Shown here in pieces: positions 1 through 5,291 of a stretch of DNA of 5,291 nt (positions within the stretch are counted from its first letter, which is position 1; the number at the start of each line of letters is the position of its first letter). Position numbers and translations under genes: made by a program. Origin of the DNA: Acidobacteriota bacterium (lineage in GTDB: Bacteria > Acidobacteriota > Terriglobia > Terriglobales > Acidobacteriaceae); the NCBI GenBank assembly GCA_021780415.1, contig JAJXYW010000241.1:1-5291 (forward strand), given 5' to 3'. The notes under the pieces are model-generated. The model ran no database searches and was not told the origin of the DNA. It was given only the letters and a program-made list of their open reading frames with translations.

Positions 1-1234
1 CTGTGAGTGTTTGCGAGTAGGGGATACCTGAAGCAGCGTTGGCCGGCGCCGCGGGCATGACCACCAGAGGGAAGAAGGTCTGCGTGTTCGTGGGAGTGCA
101 GGCGACCTGGACGCTGGTGACGTTGCTGGATGCGACGGTTCCCGACCCGTTGGATACGGTGCAGGTTTCGCCGGTGGGCTGCGCGCTGACCGTGACCGAA
201 TAGCTGGCGCCGGAGGCGACTGCGGTGGGGAAGGTGAAGCTGATTGCATTTGCTACCGGGCTTACCGTATCCGCGCCGTTGGCGAGGGTCAGACCGCTTG
301 CTGTCAGCCCGGAAATCGTGCCTCCGATGGTATAGCTGGCAGAGGCTGTACACGTGACCTGGACGCTGGTGACGTTGCTCAAACCGATGGTCCCCGATCC
401 GTTGGAGACGGTGCAGGATTCGCCGGCGGGCTGCACGCTGACCGTGACCGAATAGCTGGCGCCGGACGCGACGGCAGTGGGGAAGGTGAAGGACGCGGCA
501 TTGGCGGCGGGAGAGACGGTCTGGCCGCTGATGGATTCTTTCAGGGAGAGTCCCGCAGATGTGAGACCGGAGATCAATCCGCCGATGGTGTAGCCAGAGT
601 TAGACGTGGTGCAGGTGACTTGAACGCTGGTGACGTTGCTCGAACCGACGGTTCCCGAACCGCTGGAGACGGCGCAGGATTCACCGGCGGGCTGCGCGCT
701 GACCGTGACCGAATAGGTGGCGCCGGAGGCGACGGCGGTGGGGAAGGTGAAGGAGGTTGCATTCGCAACCGGACTTACCGTATCTGCGCCGTTAGCGAGG
801 ACCAGACCGCTTGTGGTCAGGCCGGAGATCGATCCGCCGATGGTGTAGCTGGCGGAGGCCTTGCAGGCGACCTGGACGCTGGTGACGTTGCTCGAACTGA
901 CGGTTCCCGACCCGTTGGAGAGGGTGCAGGTTTCGCCCGATGGCTGCGCGCTGACCGTGACCGAATAGCTGGCGCCGGACGCAACGGCAGTGGGGAAGGT
1001 GAAGGAGGTTGCATTGGCGGCGGGAGAGACGGTCTGGCCGCTGGTCGATTCCTTCAGAGTGAGTCCGCTGGCGGTAAGGCCAGAGATAGCGCCGCCGATG
1101 GTGTAGGTTGATTGATTCCCGCCGCCTCCATTGCTGCCACTACTGCTGCTGCCGCTGCTGCAGCCGTTCAGGAGAAACGCCGCTGTAAGAGCGGTGAATG
1201 AAAGCAGAACTATCGTTGTCTGCGGAAAACGCAT
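1..1234 (-). CDS. Repeat-containing surface lipoprotein, 3' end beyond the window
   Basis: An uninterrupted minus-strand frame of 411 codons runs from ATG at 1234 off the left edge. The start is fixed by AGGAGG (1243-1248) eight bases upstream. Residues 1-24 form a lipoprotein signal peptide (hydrophobic stretch about residues 8-22, lipobox L-N-G-C, lipidated Cys25), so the product should be membrane-anchored and exported. A Ser/Gly linker (26-42) precedes four repeats of 84-86 residues at 44-129, 130-214, 215-300 and 301-384. Each starts YTIGG.ISGL, contains SFTFPTAVASGA.YSVTVS and ends NVTSVQV.C, with two cysteines about 21 residues apart that could form a disulfide. Similar units occur in many bacterial surface proteins, where they look like beta-sandwich spacers. 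From about 385 the sequence changes; PAAPANAASGIPYSQTLT resembles the start of a putative Ig (He_PIG-like) domain. No enzymatic motif is visible; adhesion or structural display is a guess. Frame and lipobox are secure, function is not. Confidence 0.88.
   Translation of the reverse strand, partial: MRFPQTTIVLLSFTALTAAFLLNGCSSGSSSSGSNGGGGNQSTYTIGGAISGLTASGLTLKESTSGQTVSPAANATSFTFPTAVASGASYSVTVSAQPSGETCTLSNGSGTVSSSNVTSVQVACKASASYTIGGSISGLTTSGLVLANGADTVSPVANATSFTFPTAVASGATYSVTVSAQPAGESCAVSSGSGTVGSSNVTSVQVTCTTSNSGYTIGGLISGLTSAGLSLKESISGQTVSPAANAASFTFPTAVASGASYSVTVSVQPAGESCTVSNGSGTIGLSNVTSVQVTCTASASYTIGGTISGLTASGLTLANGADTVSPVANAISFTFPTAVASGASYSVTVSAQPTGETCTVSNGSGTVASSNVTSVQVACTPTNTQTFFPLVVMPAAPANAASGIPYSQTLT
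83..334 (-). repeat. Lipoprotein repeat unit 4 (type B)
   Basis: Fourth repeat, about 84 residues (301-384), beginning YTIGGTISGL with LANGADTVSPVANA. It starts exactly 513 bp from unit 2. After it the YTIGG pattern stops and a different segment begins. Confidence 0.85.
335..592 (-). repeat. Lipoprotein repeat unit 3 (type A)
   Basis: Third repeat, 86 residues (215-300), beginning YTIGGLISGL with KESISGQTVSPAANA. It starts exactly 513 bp from unit 1, which it resembles more than its neighbours. Confidence 0.85.
593..847 (-). repeat. Lipoprotein repeat unit 2 (type B)
   Basis: Second repeat, 85 residues (130-214), beginning YTIGGSISGL. The type B signature is LANGADTVSPVANA, one residue shorter than type A in that segment. 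It contains GESC and VQVTC. Confidence 0.85.
848..1105 (-). repeat. Lipoprotein repeat unit 1 (type A)
   Basis: First of four in-frame repeats, 86 residues (44-129), beginning YTIGGAISGL. The type A signature is KESTSGQTVSPAANA in the variable segment. It contains the pair GETC and VQVAC. Confidence 0.85.
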
Positions 1235-1377
1235 GGACAAGGCCTCCTCAAGTTGGGCGCTGGAGCGCGCGAGAATCTACTGAAATACGCGCAAGTTGAG
1301 GTTCAGGTCCGCCATTACTTTGGAGTCATTGTTCATGCGGCAAACTGGGAAGTTGGTCCGGTCAAGGCAAGGCGAAG

Positions 1378-1578
1378 GCGGGGCTGAGTCTCGTTCCGCT
1401 GGAGCCGGAGATTGCGGTGGAAAGCACGCGGCTGCCGTTTGCGATGCACGCTGACCCTGCGGACCGGATGCTGGTGGCAACGGCGCGGCACCTGGGCGCG
1501 ACGCTGGTGACGGCGGACCGCGCGCTGCTGGGAGTGGCGGGGAAGGGACACTTCCGGGCGATGGATGCAGGGAAGTGA
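1378..1578 (+). pseudogene. C-terminal relic of a VapC-like PIN-domain toxin
   Basis: This plus-strand frame ends at TGA 1576-1578 and reads GLSLVPLEPEIAVES, then HADPADRMLVATARHLGA and TLVTADRALL. That is the usual C-terminal half of VapC-type PIN ribonucleases, including the Asp residues of DPADR and TAD that help bind the catalytic metal. The N-terminal half (first beta strand with LDTH-like Asp, middle Glu) is missing. The frame is closed by a stop at 1297-1299 and has no ATG, GTG or TTG before the GTG inside IAVES. In another frame just upstream (about 1346-1380) the residues WEV.PVKARR look like the WE(V/I)A.K.R.G segment of the same family, which suggests a small deletion plus frameshift rather than simple truncation. 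No VapB-like antitoxin gene is seen next to it. A nonfunctional remnant is most likely. Confidence 0.72.
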
Positions 1579-1661
1579 CGGCGGGTGGGTTATGCCTGGT
1601 TTGAATGTAGGGGGGGGCGGACGGCTCGCTGAAGCACTTGATGAAAAGCTTCGGAGAGCGA
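1579..1661. other. Short gene-free spacer with a G-run
   Basis: No credible gene lies between the toxin relic and the hairpin repeat. The only notable feature is a run of eight G at 1610-1617, a potential slippage or sequencing-error site. Confidence 0.5.
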
Positions 1662-1714
1662 GGTTCGTGGTATCCCATCCTTGATGCAAAGAACGCGTCA
1701 AGGATGGGGCACCC
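1662..1714 (+). repeat. REP-like hairpin repeat, copy 3 (isolated)
   Basis: A 14-bp stem, CCCATCCTTGATGC (1674-1687) with GCGTCAAGGATGGG (1695-1708), encloses a 7-nt loop; all positions pair, with one G-T wobble. It is flanked by GGTTCGTGG at 1662-1670 and GGGGCACCC ending at 1714. The same flanks and a covarying stem occur at 4273-4327 and, less exactly on the left flank, at 4341-4394. It lies 18 nt beyond the stop of the exported-protein gene (1727-2128), so in the transcript it could act as a 3' stabiliser or a terminator without a U-tract. Confidence 0.75.
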
Positions 1715-1726
1715 GGCGGTAATGGG

Positions 1727-2128
1727 TTACCTCTGTTGCTTGAGGGTGCGTTTTTCTATGTGGAATTCTCCAACCTGCCCGTTTGTGCCTTTGAGATACA
1801 TGTCCATCTTGCTAATCGCGAATTCGATTTGAGCATTCACAATTAATGTGAGGTCGCCCTTTCTTAGCTTCGCCAAGGTCTTCAACTTCCAAGGCACGAC
1901 GTCATAAGTCATGTTTGGGGTGTCGATGATAAAGTGCTGGATCGTGTATGACCCACCGTGTAGCGACTGATTTTGGCCAGAACCAATTGTGAAGACCGAA
2001 GTCTGTTGTTCGTCGCGGATGTCGATGAGTGTAGCGCTCTGCCACGAGAGGTTAGGATTCTTGCCCGCGAGAGCGCTGCATGCGACAAGAATGATACCAA
2101 CGAGGCAGAGCCAGTTTCTTGCACGCAC
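1727..2128 (-). CDS. Small exported protein or lipoprotein of unknown function
   Basis: The product is 133 residues. Its N-terminus is a typical export signal: Arg2/Arg4, hydrophobic stretch about 6-16, then V-A-C-S. Cys17 sits in a lipobox-like L-V-A-C, favouring a lipoprotein; alternatively signal peptidase I could cut after A-L-A at residue 21. The mature part is mixed beta-like (SATLIDIRDEQ, TIQHFIID, DLTLIVNAQIEFAI), has no Cys after residue 17 and ends FHIEKRTLKQQR. It resembles hypothetical exported proteins I associate with Acidobacteriota, but I can assign no reaction. The start is GTG at 2128, set by AGGAGG seven bases upstream. That Shine-Dalgarno overlaps the stop of the gene encoding the CxxC protein, so the two are probably co-translated. 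A hairpin repeat follows 18 nt after its TAA. Base composition is lower in GC than gap and pgk. Confidence 0.82.
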   Translation of the reverse strand: MRARNWLCLVGIILVACSALAGKNPNLSWQSATLIDIRDEQQTSVFTIGSGQNQSLHGGSYTIQHFIIDTPNMTYDVVPWKLKTLAKLRKGDLTLIVNAQIEFAISKMDMYLKGTNGQVGEFHIEKRTLKQQR

Positions 2129-2135
2129 TGAAATG

Positions 2136-2143
2136 CCTCCTCA
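2136..2143 (-). promoter_or_regulatory. Shine-Dalgarno overlapping the upstream stop codon
   Basis: On the minus strand the sequence is TGAGGAGG. TGA (2143-2141) ends the CxxC-protein gene and its A begins a perfect AGGAGG (2141-2136). Seven bases separate it from the GTG at 2128. This fixes the start of the exported protein and predicts translational coupling. Confidence 0.8.
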
Positions 2144-2383
2144 CTTGGAGTTTGAAGGCATGGCCTCTGTCGACTCTTTTTCCCGACGGCATTCTGAACA
2201 CGCCGTGGACCTCCTGCGAAATCGGGACGGGAACAGGGAGAGGGTCCTCGCAATCGTATTCACTTCGTGCCTGTCGACCGTCGCTCGTGCGCCCAGACAA
2301 TCATCGCAGAAGAATCGTTCTGGATTTTCTATCAAGAATTGGTAAACCTTTTGAGGATTATTCATACGAATGACTTGGTCCAA
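2141..2383 (-). CDS. Small paired-CxxC (putative zinc-ribbon) protein
   Basis: The product is about 80 residues from TTG 2383. It contains KVYQFLIENPERFFCDDC and, 32 residues after that CxxC, a second pair in STACSEC. Cys26, Cys29, Cys62 and Cys65 form a plausible four-Cys zinc site, and a basic stretch FRRR (55-58) precedes the second pair. The segment between the pairs (about 36-50) could be a short helix. The pattern matches small bacterial proteins I recognise only as hypothetical; nucleic-acid or protein binding is possible but not shown. The start is uncertain. AGGAGG at 2397-2402 lies 14 bases from the TTG (2383) but 31 from the first ATG (2365), so TTG is taken here; ATG would give 74 residues. 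The gene ends 12 bases before the exported-protein gene and overlaps its Shine-Dalgarno, so the two are likely an operon. Confidence 0.72.
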   Translation of the reverse strand: MDQVIRMNNPQKVYQFLIENPERFFCDDCLGARATVDRHEVNTIARTLSLFPSRFRRRSTACSECRREKESTEAMPSNSK

Positions 2384-2620
2384 AGGTGCGGAACTCCCTC
2401 CTTCGTGACCCAACTAGGGATTTTACACTCAACATTTAGCATCCGGCAGTCAAGCAGGGCGGTTTCTGGAGTGCTTCTCTTGCCTTCACCCGACAACATT
2501 AGGTGCTGCAGACGAAGGCCCGGGTTCCGACTTGGAACCCTGGGCTCGCAGTACCGACCTATGCATTAGGATCGCGTCTGGTCAATGAGTACGAGCGGCG
2601 CGATGGCCGCACCGCAGGTG
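2384..2620. other. Intergenic region downstream of pgk
   Basis: No credible gene lies on either strand. It contains the Shine-Dalgarno of the CxxC protein (2397-2402), the strong hairpin at 2517-2546 and a smaller GC hairpin, GCGGC/GCCGC (2595-2610), about 10 nt after the pgk stop. It should hold the end of the pgk transcript and the promoter of the two-gene unit to the left. TTGACT (2453-2448) and TAAAAT (2425-2420) on the minus strand are present but 22 nt apart, too far for a normal sigma-70 promoter. Confidence 0.45.
2517..2546 (-). terminator. Candidate hairpin terminator after pgk
   Basis: A perfect 7-bp stem GGGTTCC/GGAACCC (2522-2528 with 2534-2540) with a 5-nt loop is extended by GCCC/GGGC (2518-2521 with 2542-2545) around one bulged T at 2541. 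It lies about 75 nt past the pgk stop. Neither strand shows a T-run after the stem, so it is not a classical intrinsic terminator. It may stabilise the 3' end or be incidental. Confidence 0.35.
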
Positions 2621-3835
2621 CTACTTGTTGGTGAGGGCTTCTACGCCGGGGAGTTTTTTGCCTTCGAGGAATTCGAGGCTGGCGCCGCCGCCGGTGGAGA
2701 TGTGGGTAATCTGGTCGGCGACGCCGGCCTGGTTGATGGCGCTGACCGAGTCGCCGCCGCCGATGATTGAGGTGGCTGCCTTGTTGGCTGCAACGGCGCG
2801 GGCGATGGCGTTGGTGCCGACGGCGAAGCGAGGAAACTCGAAGACGCCTGCGGGTCCGTTCCAGACGATGGTGCGGGCGGTGGAGACGACCTCTTCAATG
2901 GCCGCGATGGACTTGGGGCCGATGTCGAGGCCTTGCCAGTCGGTGGGGAAGTTTTTGCTGGTGTCCCACGGCTGCGTCTTGGCGTCGGGGGCAAAGTTGT
3001 CAGCGAGGATGTTGTCGACGGGCAGCAGGAGGTTCACGCCTTTGGCTTTGGCCTTGGCGAGGGTCTCTTTGGCGAGGTCGATCTTGTCCTCTTCGACGAG
3101 GGACTTGCCGGTGGTGACGCCGAGGGCGCGCTGGAAGGTGTAGGCCATGCCCCCGACGATGACCAGGGTGTTGACCTTGTCGAGGAGGTTCTGGATGACG
3201 TCGATTTTGCCGGAGATCTTGGAGCCGCCGATGATGGCGACGAAGGGCTTCTCGGGCGCTTCAAGAGCCTTGCCGAGGTAGGTGATTTCCTTTTCCATAA
3301 GCAGGCCGGCGACAGCGGGCTTGAGGAAGTGGGTGATGCCCTCGGTGGAGGCGTGGGCGCGGTGCGCGGAGCCGAAGGCGTCATTGACGTAGACCTCGGC
3401 GAGGGCGGCGAGAGACTTGGAGAAGGCGGGGTCGTTGGCCTCTTCTTCGGCGTGGTAGCGCAGGTTTTCAAGGAGCAGGACCTGGCCGGATTCGAGCTGG
3501 CGGGCGAGCTCGAGGGCGACTTCGCCGACACAGTCGGGGGAGAAGGCGACGTTGACGCTCTCGCCGAGCTGCCTGTCGAGGAGCTGGCGGAGGCGGTCGA
3601 CGACGGGGCGAAGTGAGTACTTCGGATTGGGCTTGCCCTTGGGACGGCCGAGGTGGGAGGCGAGGATGACCTTGGCCTTGTGGCGCAGGGCGTACTCGAT
3701 GGTGGGCAGAGTGGCGACGATGCGGGTGTCGTCGGTGATGGTGGAGCCGTCCTCGGTGAGCGGGACGTTGAAGTCGACGCGGATGAAGACGCGCTTGTTG
3801 GTGAGATCGATGTCGCGAATGGAGAGCTTGGACAT
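2621..3835 (-). CDS. pgk: Phosphoglycerate kinase
   Basis: This is a complete 404-residue cytoplasmic enzyme, normal for bacterial PGK (about 390-415). It transfers the acyl phosphate of 1,3-bisphosphoglycerate to ADP, giving 3-phosphoglycerate and ATP, and runs in reverse in gluconeogenesis. Family motifs appear in order: RVDFNVPL (19-26, with substrate-binding Asp21 and Asn23), HLGRPKG (61-67), [12 protein letters not shown] (121-132, Arg126), [14 protein letters not shown] (151-164, Arg159), [10 protein letters not shown] (202-211, Lys206 near the nucleotide phosphates), VGGMAYTF (227-234), WNGPAGVFE (325-333, Glu333 for the nucleotide), [10 protein letters not shown] (357-366) and [13 protein letters not shown] (380-392). 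ATG 3835 is chosen because [11 protein letters not shown] begins at the usual family N-terminus; the frame stays open to 4015, but the extra 60 residues overlap the Rid gene and look like noise. A weak AAAGG (3846-3850) lies ten bases upstream. The Rid gene ends 28 nt upstream, suggesting co-transcription. Confidence 0.98.
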   Translation of the reverse strand: MSKLSIRDIDLTNKRVFIRVDFNVPLTEDGSTITDDTRIVATLPTIEYALRHKAKVILASHLGRPKGKPNPKYSLRPVVDRLRQLLDRQLGESVNVAFSPDCVGEVALELARQLESGQVLLLENLRYHAEEEANDPAFSKSLAALAEVYVNDAFGSAHRAHASTEGITHFLKPAVAGLLMEKEITYLGKALEAPEKPFVAIIGGSKISGKIDVIQNLLDKVNTLVIVGGMAYTFQRALGVTTGKSLVEEDKIDLAKETLAKAKAKGVNLLLPVDNILADNFAPDAKTQPWDTSKNFPTDWQGLDIGPKSIAAIEEVVSTARTIVWNGPAGVFEFPRFAVGTNAIARAVAANKAATSIIGGGDSVSAINQAGVADQITHISTGGGASLEFLEGKKLPGVEALTNK

Positions 3836-3863
3836 GGTGAAGGAACCTTTCTGAAACAAGGGA

Positions 3864-4262
3864 CTAAGGGACGGAGGGAGCAGGGACTGCGTCCTCGGGG
3901 ATGACGGCTTCCATTTCGATTTCAATGCGCCAGGCGGGATTGAGCAGCTTGGCGACGACGACCATGGTGGTGGCTGGCCGGGTCTGCCCGAAGAATTCGC
4001 CGTGGACGCGGCCAATGGCCTCCCAGTCTTCTACATGGGTGAGGTAGAGGCGCGTGCGGACGACGTGGTCGAATGAGGCGCCGGCTTCGGCGAGGGCTTT
4101 CTGTGCGATGGCGAAGATGCGGCGGGTCTGGCCGGCGGCGTCTTCAGAGTCCGCGCCGACGGGACCTGTGCCGGCGAGGTGAACGGTGTGGCCCACGCGG
4201 ACCGCGCGGGAGAAGCCGATGATGGGCTCGTAGGGAGAACCGCCGCTGATGTTCTTTCGCAT
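3864..4262 (-). CDS. Rid/YjgF/UK114-family protein without the canonical arginine
   Basis: The product is 132 residues from ATG 4262, the usual size for the trimeric Rid fold. RidA proper hydrolyses reactive enamine/imine intermediates of PLP enzymes in the cytoplasm. Family features are FSRAVRVGHTVHLAGTGP (17-34), VVRTRLYLTHVEDW (67-80), HGEFFGQTRPATTMVVV (87-103) and IEIEMEAVIP (113-122). Aligned by eye with E. coli RidA (PARSCVEVARL, catalytic Arg105), this protein has PATTMVVVAKL, so Thr98 replaces the Arg. It is therefore probably not a classical imine deaminase but one of the other Rid subgroups of unknown substrate. The frame extends to ATG 4298, but that start lies inside a hairpin repeat and adds 12 unlike residues; MRKNISGG at 4262 matches family N-termini. 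No Shine-Dalgarno precedes either start. It sits between gap and pgk, 28 nt before the latter. The symbol ridA is not assigned because of the Arg replacement. Confidence 0.93.
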   Translation of the reverse strand: MRKNISGGSPYEPIIGFSRAVRVGHTVHLAGTGPVGADSEDAAGQTRRIFAIAQKALAEAGASFDHVVRTRLYLTHVEDWEAIGRVHGEFFGQTRPATTMVVVAKLLNPAWRIEIEMEAVIPEDAVPAPSVP

Positions 4263-4272
4263 GAGGATTGAA

Positions 4273-4327
4273 GGTTCGTGGTTTCCCACCCATGACACGG
4301 TGAGACTGTGTCATGAATGGGGCACCC
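4273..4327 (+). repeat. REP-like hairpin repeat, copy 1
   Basis: The stem CCCACCCATGACAC (4285-4298) pairs with GTGTCATGAATGGG (4308-4321) except for two C-A mismatches at 4289-4290; the loop is 9 nt. It is flanked by GGTTCGTGG (4273-4281) and GGGGCACCC (ending 4327). It lies directly upstream of the Rid gene, its edge about 10 nt from the ATG at 4262, in the same orientation as copy 2. Confidence 0.78.
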
Positions 4328-4340
4328 AGTTAGGTCCTAG

Positions 4341-4394
4341 GGTTGAGGTTTCCCACCCATGACACGATACAGCTGTGTCATGGATGGGGCACCC
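4341..4394 (+). repeat. REP-like hairpin repeat, copy 2
   Basis: The stem CCCACCCATGACAC (4352-4365) pairs with GTGTCATGGATGGG (4375-4388) with a single C-A mismatch; the 9-nt loop differs from copy 1. It shares GGTTTCCCACCC and GGATGGGGCACCC with the other copies. It starts 68 nt from copy 1 in the same orientation and ends 16 nt from the gap stop codon. Confidence 0.78.
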
Positions 4395-4410
4395 GAAGGT
4401 TAGAGGCCGA

Positions 4411-5291
<881 letters not shown>

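Noticed and set aside
620..1111. Plus-strand open frame opposite the lipoprotein repeats
   Set aside because: Its apparent repeats are the reverse complement of the real lipoprotein repeats, which have a Shine-Dalgarno, signal peptide and lipobox on the minus strand.
1241..1380. Possible small plus-strand protein ending WEVGPVKARRRRG
   Set aside because: It has no start with a ribosome site and no recognisable family; the WEV…VKARR part is better explained as a frameshifted trace of the VapC relic.
1277..1701. Two overlapping minus-strand open frames of 122 and 133 codons
   Set aside because: They are Pro/Arg/Ser-rich and have no recognisable motif. They lie opposite the VapC relic, and their starts fall in or beside the hairpin repeat.
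2420..2453. Possible sigma-70 promoter (TTGACT … TAAAAT) before the CxxC gene
   Set aside because: The spacer is 22 nt, well outside the usual 16-18, so it is mentioned only as weak sequence similarity.
2933..3616. Long plus-strand open frame (227 codons) opposite pgk
   Set aside because: Its Gly/Asp/Glu/Val-rich product mirrors the pgk codons in GC-rich DNA; pgk is unmistakable on the other strand.
3836..4015. 60-residue N-terminal extension of phosphoglycerate kinase
   Set aside because: It overlaps the Rid gene, is Pro/Ser-rich and precedes the normal family start [11 protein letters not shown].
4273..4394. Short CRISPR-like array
   Set aside because: There are only two tandem units, each with an internal inverted repeat and flanking conserved ends, and no uniform spacer set; a REP-like repeat fits better.

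Overview
The window looks like a chromosomal segment from a fairly GC-rich bacterium, most likely an Acidobacteriota of the Terriglobia type (Edaphobacter/Granulicella/Terriglobus-like). That placement is an inference. It rests on the style of the repeat-rich lipoprotein, the small exported protein, the C-x2-C/C-x2-C protein and a recurring hairpin repeat ending in GGGGCACCC. No rRNA or other phylogenetic marker was compared.

Layout. All intact genes lie on the minus strand, so transcription runs from the right edge to the left. Positions 5291-2621 hold lower-glycolysis genes: the C-terminal ~290 residues of glyceraldehyde-3-phosphate dehydrogenase (gap, cut by the right edge), a small Rid/YjgF-family protein (3864-4262) and complete phosphoglycerate kinase (pgk, 2621-3835). 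The 28-nt gap between the Rid gene and pgk points to one transcript. The 148-nt gap between gap and the Rid gene is filled by two tandem copies of a hairpin repeat. GAPDH and PGK catalyse consecutive reactions (glyceraldehyde-3-P to 1,3-bisphosphoglycerate to 3-phosphoglycerate plus ATP).

After a ~240-nt gene-free stretch containing a strong hairpin, 2383-1727 carries two small genes in a clearly more AT-rich segment. One encodes an ~80-residue protein with paired CxxC motifs; the other a 133-residue exported or lipoprotein-like protein. The stop codon of the first is embedded in the Shine-Dalgarno of the second, so they are very probably co-translated. A third copy of the hairpin repeat follows the second gene.

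At 1378-1578, on the plus strand, lies a 5'-truncated relic of a VapC-like PIN-domain toxin. From 1234 to the left edge runs a lipoprotein gene with a clear lipobox, a Ser/Gly linker, four ~86-residue beta-type repeats arranged A-B-A-B and the start of a further Ig-like segment; its 3' end lies outside the window.

Most notable points: a three-copy stem-loop family with compensatory base changes; a Rid protein that seems to lack the usual catalytic arginine, lodged between gap and pgk; the translationally coupled CxxC/exported pair; and the 513-bp block duplication in the lipoprotein. No CRISPR array, tRNA, rRNA or intact mobile element was seen.
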